From Bacteroidales bacterium (GTDB taxonomy: Bacteria > Bacteroidota > Bacteroidia > Bacteroidales > Tenuifilaceae), in contig JABFRB010000038.1 in the NCBI GenBank assembly GCA_013141385.1, forward strand, positions 1 through 64,000: a stretch of 64,000 bases of DNA, read 5' to 3'. A program made the translations under genes and the position numbers. A model generated the notes under the pieces. That model was not told the DNA's origin. It did not search any database and saw only the letters and a list, made by a program, of their open reading frames with translations. Shown one piece after another: positions 33,154 to 42,263 of this stretch (the stretch's first letter is position 1; every line of letters starts with the position of its first letter).

Positions 33154-35127
33154 ATGATGAAGCAGATTCGCCAAATTATCATAACGTCATTTTTATTTGG
33201 AACACTTGTTTCAAACGCTCAAGAAAAAGCCGATCAAACATTACTAAATATTGGTAACGAAAAAATCCCATCAAGTGAATTCGTAAGGATCTATCTTAAA
33301 AATCACCAGGCAGGAACAACAATTGATCGCAAATCGGTTGATGAGTATCTTAACCTGTTCATCAATTTCAGATTAAAAGTTCTTGATGCAAAAGAATCTA
33401 AACTCGACACTTCATCATCGTTTAAAAATGAATTAGCAGGCTATAGACAGCAACTTGCAAGACCTTACTTAACTGACAAAGAAACTGAAGAAAAACTTAT
33501 TAGTGAAGCATTCGAAAGGATAAAGTATGAAGTTAGTGCAAGCCATATTCTTATATCTGTACCAGAACAAATCGTTTCATCCGATACATTAACATATTAT
33601 GATAAAGCCATTGCCATAAGAACTAGAATTATAAATGGGGAATCTTTTGAGGTTGTAGCGCGTGCAACAAGTGATGATCCTTCTGTGGCAAATAATAATG
33701 GTTACCTGGGATATTTTACGGCATTTCAAATGGTATACCCATTTGAATCTGCGGTTTATAATCTAAAAATTGGCGAAATTTCGATGCCTATTCGCACTCG
33801 TTTTGGGTATCATATTATAAAGACTCTCGACAAAAGAGCAGCCAAAGGACAAGTTAAGGTGACACATATTATGATTGGTGTTCCGAAAGATGCGACTGAA
33901 GAACAGAAGTCAAAATTGAAAGAAAAAATCGATGAAATCTATAAGCAAGTATTAAATAACGAGAATTTTGGTCAGCTGGCAAATAAATATTCAGAAGATC
34001 CTGGATCGTCAAAGAATAACGGTGAATTGCCATGGTTTGGCTCAGGTAGTATAATACCCGAATTCGAAAAAGTAGCTTTTGGCTTCGATCATGATGGTCA
34101 AGTATCTGAGCCTTTCCAAAGTTCTTTTGGCTGGCACATTGCTAAACGTTTAGGCAGGAAAGAGATTGGTTCTTTCGATGAAATGCTACCAGACATTAAG
34201 AAAAAAGTGTTTTCAGATATGCGAAATACAATATCTGTGGAGAAGATGATTACTAAAACTAAAGTTGAAAACAATTTTAAAGAGGATACCGTTAACCTAA
34301 AACAAGTTGATTTAGTAGTAGATTCTAGTATATACCAGGGCACATGGAAACCATCTGGGTTAAACGAGAATAAAATTTTATTTGTAATTGCCAATCAAAA
34401 ACATGATCAAGTGGAATTCGTTAAGTTCTTAACTTCATATCAACGAAATTCACCTAAAGGCTCTTTACACACAATAGTAAGAAAAGGCTATAGCGATTGG
34501 GTAAACCAAACGATTTACAATTATCAACAATCAGTTTTAGAACAAAAATTTCCCGAATTCAAATACCTAATGCAAGAGTATAATGATGGTATCTTACTCT
34601 TTAATATCAGCGATTTAAAGGTGTGGTCAAAAGCATCAAATGATAGTTTAGGTCTTGAAAATTTTTTTCAAAAAAATAAGGATAATTATAAATGGGGTGA
34701 GAGAGTTCACTATGCTACATATTCCTGTGCGGATGAAAAAATTCTTGCAAAAGTTAGCAAAGTAGCAGCTAGCCGAAAAGACAAAGGAATGAAACCAGAC
34801 GATGTAGTTAATAAGTTTAATAAAGGGCAAACCAAAGTAAATATTAATTATTTGGTAGTAAACCCAGATGATAAGGAAATTCTGGGCTACGAATCGTGGA
34901 AAGGCGGTATTTCACCCATTGTTAGCAAGGATGGTGAGTTTATTTTCAATGAAATAATAAATGTAACAACCGGAGATATCAAATCCTTAATTGATTGTAA
35001 AGGACAAACTATATCTGATTACCAACAATTACTTGAGGAGGAATGGTTAAAGTCATTGCACCAAAAGTATCCTGTTGAAATTAATCAAGGAGCAATTAAT
35101 CAAATGGTAGAAAGTTTAGGGCAATAG
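33154..35127 (+). CDS. Periplasmic peptidyl-prolyl isomerase with two parvulin domains
   Basis: This 657-residue secreted protein (signal peptide to about residue 22, ending SNAQ) has an N-terminal helical chaperone part. Two parvulin domains follow. The first is VSASHILISVP ... ARATSDDPSVANNNGYLGYF ... FESAVYNLKIGEISMPIRTRFGYHIIKTL. The second is VKVTHIMIGVP ... ANKYSEDPGSSKNNGELPWFGSGSIIPEFEKVAFGF ... VSEPFQSSFGWHIAKRL. Both keep the His-x-Leu/Met-Ile-x-x-x-Pro and Gly-Phe/Trp-His-Ile landmarks. It probably helps outer-membrane proteins fold. It leads a run of three related chaperone-like genes plus an OstA-like gene. A second ATG three bases later is an equal alternative start. Confidence 0.9.
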   Translation: MMKQIRQIIITSFLFGTLVSNAQEKADQTLLNIGNEKIPSSEFVRIYLKNHQAGTTIDRKSVDEYLNLFINFRLKVLDAKESKLDTSSSFKNELAGYRQQLARPYLTDKETEEKLISEAFERIKYEVSASHILISVPEQIVSSDTLTYYDKAIAIRTRIINGESFEVVARATSDDPSVANNNGYLGYFTAFQMVYPFESAVYNLKIGEISMPIRTRFGYHIIKTLDKRAAKGQVKVTHIMIGVPKDATEEQKSKLKEKIDEIYKQVLNNENFGQLANKYSEDPGSSKNNGELPWFGSGSIIPEFEKVAFGFDHDGQVSEPFQSSFGWHIAKRLGRKEIGSFDEMLPDIKKKVFSDMRNTISVEKMITKTKVENNFKEDTVNLKQVDLVVDSSIYQGTWKPSGLNENKILFVIANQKHDQVEFVKFLTSYQRNSPKGSLHTIVRKGYSDWVNQTIYNYQQSVLEQKFPEFKYLMQEYNDGILLFNISDLKVWSKASNDSLGLENFFQKNKDNYKWGERVHYATYSCADEKILAKVSKVAASRKDKGMKPDDVVNKFNKGQTKVNINYLVVNPDDKEILGYESWKGGISPIVSKDGEFIFNEIINVTTGDIKSLIDCKGQTISDYQQLLEEEWLKSLHQKYPVEINQGAINQMVESLGQ

Positions 35128-35150
35128 TTAGGTCTTTAAAACTAAAAGCG

Positions 35151-36014
35151 ATGAGTCTAAAAGCGGAAATTTTTTTTAAGATATTTCTATTTACAACTGT
35201 TGTAGTGATGGTTTCATGTTTTAATCGAAACGGCAAAGAGCAGAAGCCTTTGGCAGTTGTATACGATAAATATTTATATAAATCGGATGTAACAGGCGTT
35301 GTCCCCAAAGGACTGACAAAAGGGGATAGTGTTAAAATTTTGAACGCATATGTAGATCAATGGATTAGACATAATCTTATGCTCAAATTGTCAGAAGAAA
35401 AGTTGAATGAAGAGCAAAAGAATGTTACAAAACAGCTTGAGGATTATCGTTCATCACTTTTGATCTTTAAATATGAACAGGAATTCGTTCTGCAAAAACT
35501 TGATACGGCTATTTCATCCGAAGAGGTTAAGTCCTTTTATTATAACAATATATCAAACTTTTTAGTAGATGAAACAATTGTTAAAGCCCTTTTTATCAAG
35601 TTAAGGAAAGACACACCTTATTCAAATAAGATAAAAGAACTTTACAAATCTACCAGAGAAGAAGATGTCAAAATGCTTGATAATCTTGCGTATCAAGTAG
35701 CTGAAAAGTATGATTACTTTGGTGATAAATGGTTACCCTTTAATGTTCTCCAACGACAATTTCCTTACTCCATTGAAAATCAGGATAATTATCTTAGAGG
35801 TAATCGTAGTATAGAGTTGGAGGATGGTAATTTTTTATATCTAATAAGTGTTCGTGAAGTAATGTTTAAAGGTCAAACATCCCCTTTAGATTACGAGCTT
35901 ACAAATATTAAAAGTGTAATTCTTAACAAACGGAAACAAAAACTTATAAACGATTTAGAAAACAATATTTATAATGATGCTTTAGATCACAAGAAATTTC
36001 AAACATTCTTATAG
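35151..36014 (+). CDS. SurA-N-like lipoprotein without parvulin domain
   Basis: This 287-residue lipoprotein has a signal peptide and lipobox (VVMVSC, Cys23). The sequence is Lys/Glu-rich and helical (LNAYVDQWIRHNLMLKLSEEKLNEEQKNVTKQLEDYRSSLLIFKYEQEFVLQKL) and resembles the chaperone arms of PpiC/SurA proteins without an isomerase domain. Members of this kind lie between two parvulin genes in many Bacteroidota, exactly as here. It probably acts with its neighbours in outer-membrane protein handling. The role comes from context more than from motif. Confidence 0.72.
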   Translation: MSLKAEIFFKIFLFTTVVVMVSCFNRNGKEQKPLAVVYDKYLYKSDVTGVVPKGLTKGDSVKILNAYVDQWIRHNLMLKLSEEKLNEEQKNVTKQLEDYRSSLLIFKYEQEFVLQKLDTAISSEEVKSFYYNNISNFLVDETIVKALFIKLRKDTPYSNKIKELYKSTREEDVKMLDNLAYQVAEKYDYFGDKWLPFNVLQRQFPYSIENQDNYLRGNRSIELEDGNFLYLISVREVMFKGQTSPLDYELTNIKSVILNKRKQKLINDLENNIYNDALDHKKFQTFL

Positions 36015-36191
36015 CAAAATATCTGAGACTGGCATGATATACTCATTAAACATAGCTTCGAAGATGAGTCTTAATCACAAACGATTTCTTGCTTTTTTCA
36101 TAAAAAGAGTTTTATTGTTGAAACTTGTCTAAATTTTTAGAATCATTAGTGCGTAAGTAACCAATTAGTAATCAAATTTAATTTTGTTTGG

Positions 36192-37550
36192 ATGAAAAAT
36201 ATTAATAGTTTAATTAAAAGGACAGTTTTTTTATCTCTGTTTATTCTATCTATTGCTGGAAACGCTTTCCCTCAAGGGGTAATTGATCAGGTCATTGCAG
36301 TTGTTGGGGGGGATATGATCTTAAGTTCAGACGTTGAGCAGGAGGTAATGCGTATGAAAATGGAAGGCAATCTACCCGAAGGTGATGTAAAGTGTGATAT
36401 TCTTGACGGACTTTTAATTCAAAAACTCTTATTACACCAGTCCAAAATAGATAGTCTTGCTCCAAATGAAGCTGCCGTTGAAGGAGAAATTGATAGAAGA
36501 CTAAAATATTTTGTTAATCAAATTGGTTCCGAAAAAGCATTAGAGAACTATTTTAAAAAGACAATATTTGAAATAAAAGATGATTTGCGCGAAGTTATTC
36601 GGGAACAGCAACTAACCCAGCAAATGAGACAGAAGATCGTTGAAAAGGTTGCTGTATCACCATCTGAAATAAAAAGATTCTATAAAACAATACCTAAAGA
36701 TAGTTTACCTATAATCCCAGAGCAATTTAAATTACAAGAAATATCACTTTACCCACCATCTTCTTCTGAAGCAAAATTTCGGGTAAAGGAAAAATTACTC
36801 GATTTAAGGAGCCGAATTCTTAAAGGGGAGAGATTTACTATGCTTGCTATAGCATATTCAGAAGATCTTGCTTCTGCAAAAAAAGGGGGTGAACTTGGAT
36901 TTCGCTCACGTGATGAGTTAGTAAAAAACTTTGCAGATGTAGCCTTCAATCTTGCAGAGGGTCAGGTTAGTCAGATAGTTGAAACAGAATACGGATTTCA
37001 CATAATTCAGATGATCGAAAAGCGAAATAATCAGGTAAATGTTAGGCATATACTTTTAAAACCATCGTTTACTTCGGATATGTTAGTTGAAGCCCAGAAT
37101 AAACTTGATAGTATAGTTACATTAATTAAACTTGATAGTTTGACTTTTGAGAAAGCTTGTTTGAAATTCTCAGAAGATAAGAAATCAAGACTGAATGGTG
37201 GTTATATCGTAAATCCAAATACTAATACACAGTATTTTGAAAAAGAGCAACTTCAACCTTCAGACTATTATGTGATAAAAGAACTAAAAAAAGGTGAAAC
37301 TAGTACTCCTTTCGAGTCACGCGATGAAAATGCAAATGTGATATTCAAAATCATCAAACTAAAAGAAATAATACCTTCACATAAAGCCAACCTTAATGAC
37401 GATTATGATGTTATTCAACGTTTGACCAAACAGAGCGTAGAGCATGATCTGTTCATGAAATGGGTTAAGGAGAAACAAAAAACAACATACATAAAGATAG
37501 ATCCCTCTTATAAGGGATGTAAATTTAAATCCGATGGATGGGTTAAATAA
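36192..37550 (+). CDS. surA: SurA-like periplasmic chaperone with parvulin domains
   Basis: This 452-residue secreted protein has a signal peptide ending NAFPQG, and VIDQVIAVVGGDMILSSDVEQE is the classic SurA N-terminal chaperone segment. The first parvulin domain reads KLQEISLYPPSS ... AIAYSEDLASAKKGGELGFRSRDELVKNFADVAFNLAEGQVSQIVETEYGFHIIQMI. A second, more diverged one follows (VRHILLKPSF ... CLKFSEDKKSRLNGGYIVN). The protein delivers outer-membrane proteins to the BAM machinery in family members. It is preceded by a 177-base gap and followed 24 bases later by the OstA-like gene, a common envelope-biogenesis linkage. Confidence 0.88.
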   Translation: MKNINSLIKRTVFLSLFILSIAGNAFPQGVIDQVIAVVGGDMILSSDVEQEVMRMKMEGNLPEGDVKCDILDGLLIQKLLLHQSKIDSLAPNEAAVEGEIDRRLKYFVNQIGSEKALENYFKKTIFEIKDDLREVIREQQLTQQMRQKIVEKVAVSPSEIKRFYKTIPKDSLPIIPEQFKLQEISLYPPSSSEAKFRVKEKLLDLRSRILKGERFTMLAIAYSEDLASAKKGGELGFRSRDELVKNFADVAFNLAEGQVSQIVETEYGFHIIQMIEKRNNQVNVRHILLKPSFTSDMLVEAQNKLDSIVTLIKLDSLTFEKACLKFSEDKKSRLNGGYIVNPNTNTQYFEKEQLQPSDYYVIKELKKGETSTPFESRDENANVIFKIIKLKEIIPSHKANLNDDYDVIQRLTKQSVEHDLFMKWVKEKQKTTYIKIDPSYKGCKFKSDGWVK

Positions 37551-37574
37551 CATTAATCGGTTGCATATTCCTTA

Positions 37575-39164
37575 ATGAAATTAACCACTAGCCATATTTT
37601 AGAGTTTACAGTTACTGTACTGCTCTTTTTTTTGCCTTGCTATTCCTTTGCTCAAAAGGATAAAGTTATTAAGGTTAATGCTGAATCGATGAAAAACCTT
37701 ATCCGTAATGAACAGCAAGTTGTGCGCTATCTGGGTAATGTAAATATCCAGCATCAGGAAACAACCATGACATGTGATAGTGCTTATCTTGTAAGAAAAT
37801 CAAACATTCTTGAAGCTTATAGCAATGTGATTGTGACAAAAGAGGATGCAAAACTATTTGGCGATTATTTATACTACGATGGGAATACTTCAATGGGTAA
37901 AGTTACTGGCAAGGAGGTAAAACTTATACAGAAGGACGCTGAGCTTAAAACTGATACCATATACTTTAATACAAAAGATAATTTTGCTTACTATAATACA
38001 TCGGGAGTATTAACAAATGCTGAAAATAAGTTAGTAAGCCAAAGAGGCTACTACTATTCTAAGTTAAAAAAATACTACTTTTCTGGAAACGTTAAGATGG
38101 AGGGAAAGGATGGTCGTTTGTATACCGATTCCCTTGAGTATAGCACTCAAGATGAACTTGCATACTTTTATGGCCCAACAAGAATATATAATAAGGATAG
38201 CTACGTTTATTGCGAAAAGGGTTGGTATGATCGAAAAAACGATAAGTCAAATTTTTTCAATAACGCTTTTATTATTAATGGTGTACAAAAGCTATACGGT
38301 CAAGATATCTTTTACGATAAAAAAAATGGATATTCTAAAATTGTGGGAAAAGTTGCAATTGTTGATACTACCCAAAAGGTAACTGTTTATGGAGGTAGGG
38401 CTTTCTTTAACGATAAGACAAAAGAGGCAGAAGTTACCGAAGAGCCTTTATTACTTATGATTTCGGATGGAGATACTCTTTTTTTAAAAACAAATAAATT
38501 TCTTATTAACTCATTTCGAGATACAACCCTACCCGATTCAACCTTTAGGATTATCAAAGCGCTCGGTGCTGTGAAATTTTATAAAAAAGATATTCAAGGA
38601 CTTTGTGATTCTCTTCTTTATAACACAAAAGATTCAACAATTAGCATGTTTGTAGACCCTGTACTTTGGAATGACAATAACCAAATAACAGCCAATTTCA
38701 TCAAGGCATTTTCTACAGTTGGGAATAAAATAAAAAGAATGGATTTTGAAGGTGCGGCCTTTTTTACTCAGCAAGAAGAAAAAATACAATTTAATCAGAT
38801 TAAGGGTAAAACAATGATTGCTCACTTCAATGATGGGAAGATTGCAAAACTGGATGTTAATGGAAATGCAGAAGCTATTCGGTTTTTTAGAGATGAGGGT
38901 AGAATAGCGGCGGTTAATAAGTCAGAAAGTTCTGATTTAGTTGTATCATTTAAAAATAATCAGATATCAAAAATATCATTAAAAATTAAACCATTATCAG
39001 TTTTTTATCCAATAGAAAAAGTAAATTACGAAGAGATTACTCTTAAAGGATTTCACTGGCTCAATGATACTAGACCCCAAAATAAATTTGATATAATTCC
39101 TAAAGGATTGGATTTGGTTCTAACAGATTCGAAACCTGGATTTAAAAAGGATATTATTCAATAG
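37575..39164 (+). CDS. OstA/LptA-like periplasmic protein
   Basis: This 529-residue secreted protein (signal peptide ending SFAQ) is built from many short beta strands in OstA/LptA-type repeats, for example VRYLGNVNIQHQETTMTCDSAYLVRKSNILEAYSNVIVTKEDAKLFGDYLYYDGNT and similar units through residue 450. Such proteins make a beta-jellyroll bridge for lipopolysaccharide transport, or are LptD N-terminal-like. It is longer than LptA because Bacteroidota fuse several repeats. It closes the envelope operon with the parvulin and SurA genes. The general class is sure, the exact step is not. Confidence 0.85.
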   Translation: MKLTTSHILEFTVTVLLFFLPCYSFAQKDKVIKVNAESMKNLIRNEQQVVRYLGNVNIQHQETTMTCDSAYLVRKSNILEAYSNVIVTKEDAKLFGDYLYYDGNTSMGKVTGKEVKLIQKDAELKTDTIYFNTKDNFAYYNTSGVLTNAENKLVSQRGYYYSKLKKYYFSGNVKMEGKDGRLYTDSLEYSTQDELAYFYGPTRIYNKDSYVYCEKGWYDRKNDKSNFFNNAFIINGVQKLYGQDIFYDKKNGYSKIVGKVAIVDTTQKVTVYGGRAFFNDKTKEAEVTEEPLLLMISDGDTLFLKTNKFLINSFRDTTLPDSTFRIIKALGAVKFYKKDIQGLCDSLLYNTKDSTISMFVDPVLWNDNNQITANFIKAFSTVGNKIKRMDFEGAAFFTQQEEKIQFNQIKGKTMIAHFNDGKIAKLDVNGNAEAIRFFRDEGRIAAVNKSESSDLVVSFKNNQISKISLKIKPLSVFYPIEKVNYEEITLKGFHWLNDTRPQNKFDIIPKGLDLVLTDSKPGFKKDIIQ

Positions 39165-40126
39165 TGCGTTATATAAAAACGCATTGTGCGACTGAAGAAT
39201 ATTAAAAAATTAGTTTAATTATCTAATATTATGAATAATAATGTGTTAGCAAAATACAAACTCTAATCCGCTATTCTACTCTGACACAACTTGGAGGTAA
39301 GTTTTGACAAGTTTCTTGGCACAATTAACTCTTTTTCACCGATAAAATAAACGATCTTTACAATTTTCAGGATTGTATTAATATAAGTATGACTCAGTCA
39401 TAATATCATGAATTATAGTATGTTGATTTAATATATCATATCTTGCTGAATAAAATGAAATCCTAAGGATGTAAGTAAATCAATCATCATTCGACTTAAA
39501 TTATTTTATGAAAAAGCGGAGATTATGCAGAGATCATTTAAATAAATGACTCATTTGAAATAATATTCATCTTAATATTTATACAATAATCAAATAATTA
39601 ATTATTTAAGTTACAATTGAGTTTTTATTGTTGTAAATTCATTAAACATATTTTGAATTAAAGCAAAAATCTTTACGATTTATGTCATCTTAAAATTGAC
39701 CATATATGCTATAATAAATTTTATAATTAGTATTTTATACTACTTAATTTTAAAAAAACAGATTATATGATATATTTTAAAAATGTATATTAATATTTGT
39801 TAGTTTACTTATACCTATTGTATCTTAAAAATATATTTGATTTGTTTATGATTTAATAAAAAAATTTATAGATTTGTCGCTGAACATGTAATACAATTAG
39901 ATTGGATTAAGAAGACTGACTTTTCTTGTTGAAAAAACTAATACAGGCAATTATATTTGTAATATAATGTGGCATAAATAATTAAGATGATTGTTGGTGT
40001 TTGTCACAGAAGGAATTTATATTATTTATCTTGATATAGATTTTTGAATACGAAACGTGAAAAAATTGAAGGTTAATAGATTATATGCTAATTGACTAGG
40101 CGAAGCTGTATTTAATAGAGAAACTA
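39165..40126 (+). promoter_or_regulatory. 962-bp AT-rich gap before the biosynthetic cluster
   Basis: This stretch is visibly poorer in G and C than the genes on both sides and has stops in every frame. I see no gene, no long hairpin and no repeat, apart from two candidate -7 boxes (39869-39876 and 39952-39959). It marks the junction between the core envelope block and the polyketide/peptide cluster and probably holds the cluster's main control region and leader. Confidence 0.5.
39929..39959 (+). promoter_or_regulatory. Candidate promoter of the biosynthetic cluster
   Basis: TTG at 39929-39931 is followed after 20 bases by TATATTTG at 39952-39959, a good Bacteroidota -33/-7 pair. Transcription would start near 39965, leaving a leader of about 160 bases before the antiterminator gene. 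UpxY/LoaP-type antiterminators act on such leaders. Confidence 0.55.
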
Positions 40127-40696
40127 ATGCTAAACTATGATGTTTTATTAAGCCCAATCAAACAGGATGTTGAACATGATTATTTAATAGAATCTAATTT
40201 TAAAAGCAATTGGTTTATATTTTATACTGCCCCTCGAGCGGAGAAGTATGTTTACCAAGAACTTGTAAGAAGAAAATACGAGGTTTTTCTCCCCATGACC
40301 AAAACCTTAAAGACTTGGAAGAATCGGCAAAAAAAAGTTATAGATCAAGTACTTTTTCCAAGTTATATTTTTGTGAATACACATGAATATGAGTTGCAGA
40401 TTATAAAACAGGTACCCAAAATTGTAACATATATTCATTGCGCAGGAAAACCATCAATAATTCAAGTAAAAGAGATAGAATGTATAAAGGAGATGCTAAG
40501 ACTTAATCAAGGGGTTACTGTCGAAACCAATTTCTCTGAGGGCGAACAGGTACAAATACTTTATGGTCCATTGGCTGGTCATTCGGGGATCTTGGTAAAG
40601 CAAAAGGGGAAAACGAGATTTGGAATAAAGTTAAAAGATATTAATCAAACATTTTTTATTGATATCAACACCAATATGGTGCAGAAATCAAATTAA
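40127..40696 (+). CDS. UpxY/LoaP-type NusG-like transcription antiterminator
   Basis: This 189-residue NusG paralogue has an NGN domain (NWFIFYTAPRAEKYVYQELVRRKYEVFLPMTKTLKTWKNRQKKVIDQVLFPSYIFVNTHEYE) and a C-terminal KOW domain (FSEGEQVQILYGPLAGHSGILVKQKGKTRFGIKLKDINQTFFIDI). UpxY proteins bind RNA polymerase and let it read through capsule operons in Bacteroides. LoaP does the same for long polyketide operons in Firmicutes. Here it is the first gene of a PKS/NRPS cluster, so it is most probably its dedicated processivity factor. The long operon (over 23 kb) would need one. Confidence 0.88.
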   Translation: MLNYDVLLSPIKQDVEHDYLIESNFKSNWFIFYTAPRAEKYVYQELVRRKYEVFLPMTKTLKTWKNRQKKVIDQVLFPSYIFVNTHEYELQIIKQVPKIVTYIHCAGKPSIIQVKEIECIKEMLRLNQGVTVETNFSEGEQVQILYGPLAGHSGILVKQKGKTRFGIKLKDINQTFFIDINTNMVQKSN

Positions 40697-40973
40697 TTTT
40701 AAGGGATACTTGTTTGAATGATCAACAACAAATTGATTCAAAAATTAATTAAGTTATAATATTTATCAATAAACCTTTTTAAAAAAACTGTTTGAAATAA
40801 ATAGTCACAAGTTAATTCCATGTGCATTATCAAGTCTGTTTGAAAGTATTTACGATTTGTCGTTGTTGTCCAATTGTAAATCCTTTCAAGGTTTAGTATG
40901 CTGTAAATATTGTTTACAAGGTGATTTTTTCAATATGTTTTGTATTATTTATCAACAGTAATATTAACGTTAA

Positions 40974-41246
40974 ATGAGTCTAAAAGGTTACATATTTTAT
41001 TCTTTTAATAATCAGCCTAAAACGCTTATTTCCCTTCTAGGTGTCTCTTTTAAAATGGATAATGTGATTAGAATAGAAAAACAACTATCTATCATCATAC
41101 ACAGGCAAAGCAGAAACTTTCATGACAGCAGTTATTTTGAGTCTGTAAATTCGTTTTCGCATTTGATGAGATATAACGAAGTGTTCGATGAAGTCAATCT
41201 GGTTATGAAGTTTGGAGCAAGTGATAGATTGTTAGGTATATATTAA
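40974..41246 (+). CDS. Small hypothetical protein
   Basis: This 90-residue frame begins MSLKGYIFYSFNNQPKTLIS after a short AT-rich leader and has no recognised domain. It reads as a mixed alpha/beta protein (LLGVSFKMDNVIRIEKQLSIIIHRQSRN). The position, between the antiterminator and the APS kinase, and the same strand support a real gene, but codon evidence is weak and it could be chance. A leader peptide or small partner protein is possible. No function is assigned. Confidence 0.4.
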   Translation: MSLKGYIFYSFNNQPKTLISLLGVSFKMDNVIRIEKQLSIIIHRQSRNFHDSSYFESVNSFSHLMRYNEVFDEVNLVMKFGASDRLLGIY

Positions 41247-41328
41247 TAATTATATAATCAAGAATAATTATAGCAACCCAAATCGTATCTCAGAAAATAA
41301 TTGATAGAGTCTAACTAAAATAATTGAA

Positions 41329-41946
41329 ATGGATTTTATTACTAAAGTTGAAAAGGAAAATATACTTAACCAAAAGGGTAGAGTAATTTGGTTAACAGGC
41401 TTGTCCGGTGCTGGCAAAACTACAATTGCCGGTGCTTTAGAGAGAATGCTTTATCAAAATGGATATATTACTAAAATACTTGATGGTGATATATTAAGAA
41501 CAGGTCTGAATGCTAATCTTGGATTTTCGACAGAAGATCGAAATGAAAATATAAGGAGGGTTGCCGAGGTTTCAAAAATATTAATTGATACTGGAATCAT
41601 CTGTATCAATAGTTTTATCAGCCCAACCAATGAAGTTCGAAATATTGCTAGGAATATAATCGGAGATAAGGATTTTGTTGAGGTATATGTTCATGCTCCC
41701 TTAGAGGTTTGTGAACAGAGAGATGTAAAAGGGTTGTATAAAAAGGCTAGAGCTGGTGAGGTTAAAGAGTTTACAGGAATTTCCGCTACTTATGAGATTC
41801 CACAGAAACCAGATATTGTAATTAAAAGTTATGGTAAAACAATACAGGAATCTGCTGAGGAACTTTATAATTTTATTCTTCCAAAAATTACTGTTTTGAA
41901 AAATAAACAGGTTCAAAATAGCGAGGTTTCTAGTTTGTCTGTTTGA
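41329..41946 (+). CDS. cysC: Adenylylsulfate (APS) kinase
   Basis: This 205-residue protein is an APS kinase. The P-loop is GLSGAGKT (residues 24-31) in VIWLTGLSGAGKTTIAGALE. The APS/PAPS-binding blocks are LDGDILRTGLNANLGFSTEDRNENIRRVAEV, FISPTNEVRNIAR, VYVHAPLEVCEQRDVKGLYKKARAGEVKEFTGISATYEIP. It converts APS and ATP to PAPS, the sulfate donor. No sulfate adenylyltransferase gene is seen here, so APS must come from elsewhere. Its place at the head of the cluster, with a sulfotransferase domain on the PKS, makes PAPS supply for that domain the likely job. Confidence 0.93.
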   Translation: MDFITKVEKENILNQKGRVIWLTGLSGAGKTTIAGALERMLYQNGYITKILDGDILRTGLNANLGFSTEDRNENIRRVAEVSKILIDTGIICINSFISPTNEVRNIARNIIGDKDFVEVYVHAPLEVCEQRDVKGLYKKARAGEVKEFTGISATYEIPQKPDIVIKSYGKTIQESAEELYNFILPKITVLKNKQVQNSEVSSLSV

Positions 41947-41991
41947 AAATTAAATAATCAATCAATTAATAACCATTTTAAATTTAAAGTT

Positions 41992-42258
41992 ATGAATATA
42001 GGAGAAAAATTGCGAGTGATTTTAGCAGAACTAAGGGAAAATAAGTCTCTTGTGAATGAAATCAATGATTCTACTGACTTGATTAATGATGTGGGTTTGG
42101 ATTCGCTTCAAATGATTAATTTCTTATTGAAGTTAGAGGATGAATTTGATATTGAAGTTGATTTTGATAACCTTGATTTTACTCAAATGCGTTCCTTCGG
42201 GAAATTAGTAAAATTTATAGAAAAGCAGGTTGGTCAGCGTATTGAACAGAGAAATTAA
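41992..42258 (+). CDS. Free-standing acyl carrier protein
   Basis: This 88-residue acidic protein has the phosphopantetheine site GLDSLQM (Ser38) in an otherwise typical carrier fold (DSTDLINDVGLDSLQMINFLLKLEDEFDIEVDFDNL). A four-helix protein of this kind carries an acyl or aminoacyl thioester in trans. It lies between the APS kinase and the ATP-grasp gene, so it may hold a starter or side-chain unit loaded by one of the nearby enzymes. Its last codon lies five bases before the next start. Confidence 0.9.
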   Translation: MNIGEKLRVILAELRENKSLVNEINDSTDLINDVGLDSLQMINFLLKLEDEFDIEVDFDNLDFTQMRSFGKLVKFIEKQVGQRIEQRN

Positions 42259-42263
42259 TCATA

